From Urechis unicinctus (Eukaryota > Annelida > Polychaeta > Xenopneusta > Urechidae): a stretch of DNA of 64,000 nucleotides. The stretch is from contig CM067343.1 of NCBI GenBank assembly GCA_034190875.2, positions 56,173,445 to 56,237,444 on the forward strand, written 5' to 3'. The notes beneath the pieces were generated by a model. That model ran no database searches. It had not been told where the DNA came from and was given only the letters and a program-made list of their open reading frames with translations. Of this stretch, positions 63,532 to 64,000 are shown piece after piece. How positions within the stretch are numbered: the first letter of the stretch is position 1; each line of letters opens with the position of its first letter. The translations under genes were made by a program, and so were the position numbers.

Positions 63532-64000
63532 TGTCGTAACGTGATCCGTGGTGTAGAGATGCTCACGCTACGCACTTGTAGTAAGTAAAAGAATCGAACT
63601 CCAGATGTAGGGTTAATAACAACTTGAACTTTATTTAACTGTTTTCAACTTTCGAATTTCAGATGTAACTTAGCCTAAACTTAAGAGAGAGAAGTGTTGA
63701 GCTCGGAGGCCAGAGAGAAACTGATTTTGAAATATAAGTTGCTTCCCTCAACGACTAAGGCACGCCATCCCAATTCTCATGGGACATGCCGTAGCCAGGT
63801 CTGTGAGGGCTGGGGCTAACGGGTGTTGCCTGGGCAGGAAGGTCATGTGGCTCTGGAATATGGGGTATGTATGAGGAGAGGGGCAGGTGACATGTAGGTC
63901 ACTTGTGGATCTGGGAAACTGGGGCGTATAATTAATATAAGCTGTTGGGGGTTACTCCATCAACTGATGACTGAGAGGGTACGTTATGATGAAGGGTAGG
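63532..64000 (-). repeat. 5' LTR of the gag-only element (partial)
   Basis: Near-identical to 59608-60078. The last 24 bp or so lie outside the window. Confidence 0.9.

Larger units (their letters stand above)
59608..64000 (-). mobile_element. Young non-autonomous LTR retrotransposon (gag-like only), cut by the window edge
   Basis: Two direct LTRs (59608-60102 and 63532 to beyond 64000) differ only by a few 1-bp indels over 468 bp. Primer-binding site and polypurine tract place it on the minus strand. Full length should be about 4.4 kb, with some 24 bp missing on the right. The 3.4-kb interior encodes one gag-like protein and no protease, RT, RNase H or integrase, so mobilisation would need enzymes from another element. 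The left flank ends AGAGA, the likely target duplication. Confidence 0.88.

Overview
This is eukaryotic, almost certainly metazoan DNA. It is AT-rich, has no dense gene array, and is full of long (AT)n and (CT)n microsatellites. It also carries two LTR retrotransposons, a LINE fragment, a hAT-like MITE and a decayed virus-like element. The proteins of that decayed element resemble multicopy uncharacterised families that I associate from memory with cnidarian, mollusc and other aquatic invertebrate genomes. The species cannot be fixed from sequence alone. No complete, confidently functional host gene is visible, and several broken frames could be real decay or assembly indels.

Layout. 1-3.4 kb is non-coding with an AT/GT microsatellite. 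3.4-4.3 kb holds a TATA box and the exon-like pieces of a secreted cysteine-rich (PAN/apple-like) gene whose frame is broken. 4.7-5.2 kb and 15.0-19.7 kb are two parts of one decayed virus-like element, split by a 9.8-kb Ty3/gypsy LTR retrotransposon (5197-15002, 4-bp target duplication CTTC). The retrotransposon keeps an intact RT-RNase H frame but has lesions in gag, protease and integrase. It still carries a textbook -1 ribosomal frameshift signal between gag and protease. The virus-like element contains, on the minus strand, a coiled-coil fragment, a hydrophobic-core protein and a fibre-like protein. These are followed by two convergent genes (called A and B here) present twice as a diverged inverted repeat centred near 18.5 kb.

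19.7-21.5 kb has AT and CT microsatellites and two head-to-head ATGGCGGC start contexts that look like a bidirectional promoter. 21546-38244 is a direct tandem duplication of an ~8.1-kb unit (about 1% divergent by eye). Each unit holds a ~1.1-kb minisatellite of 31-bp units and a CpG-rich block. The second copy has a ~290-bp insertion next to an expanded AT repeat. Unmerged haplotypes are a serious alternative explanation.

38.2-59.6 kb is mostly non-coding. It holds microsatellites, a LINE RT remnant (40.4-40.9 kb), a decayed LTR remnant (41.6-41.9 kb), a hAT MITE (42398-42571), an 85-nt pre-miRNA-like hairpin (46823-46907), a small signal-peptide ORF (57662) and a G-quadruplex motif (58010).

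59608 to the right edge is a second, very young LTR element on the minus strand. It has near-identical LTRs and one 319-codon gag-like ORF, but no protease, RT or integrase, so it is non-autonomous. Its primer-binding site shares its first 10 bases with that of the Ty3 element. Its non-coding internal region carries a row of three strong stem-loops.
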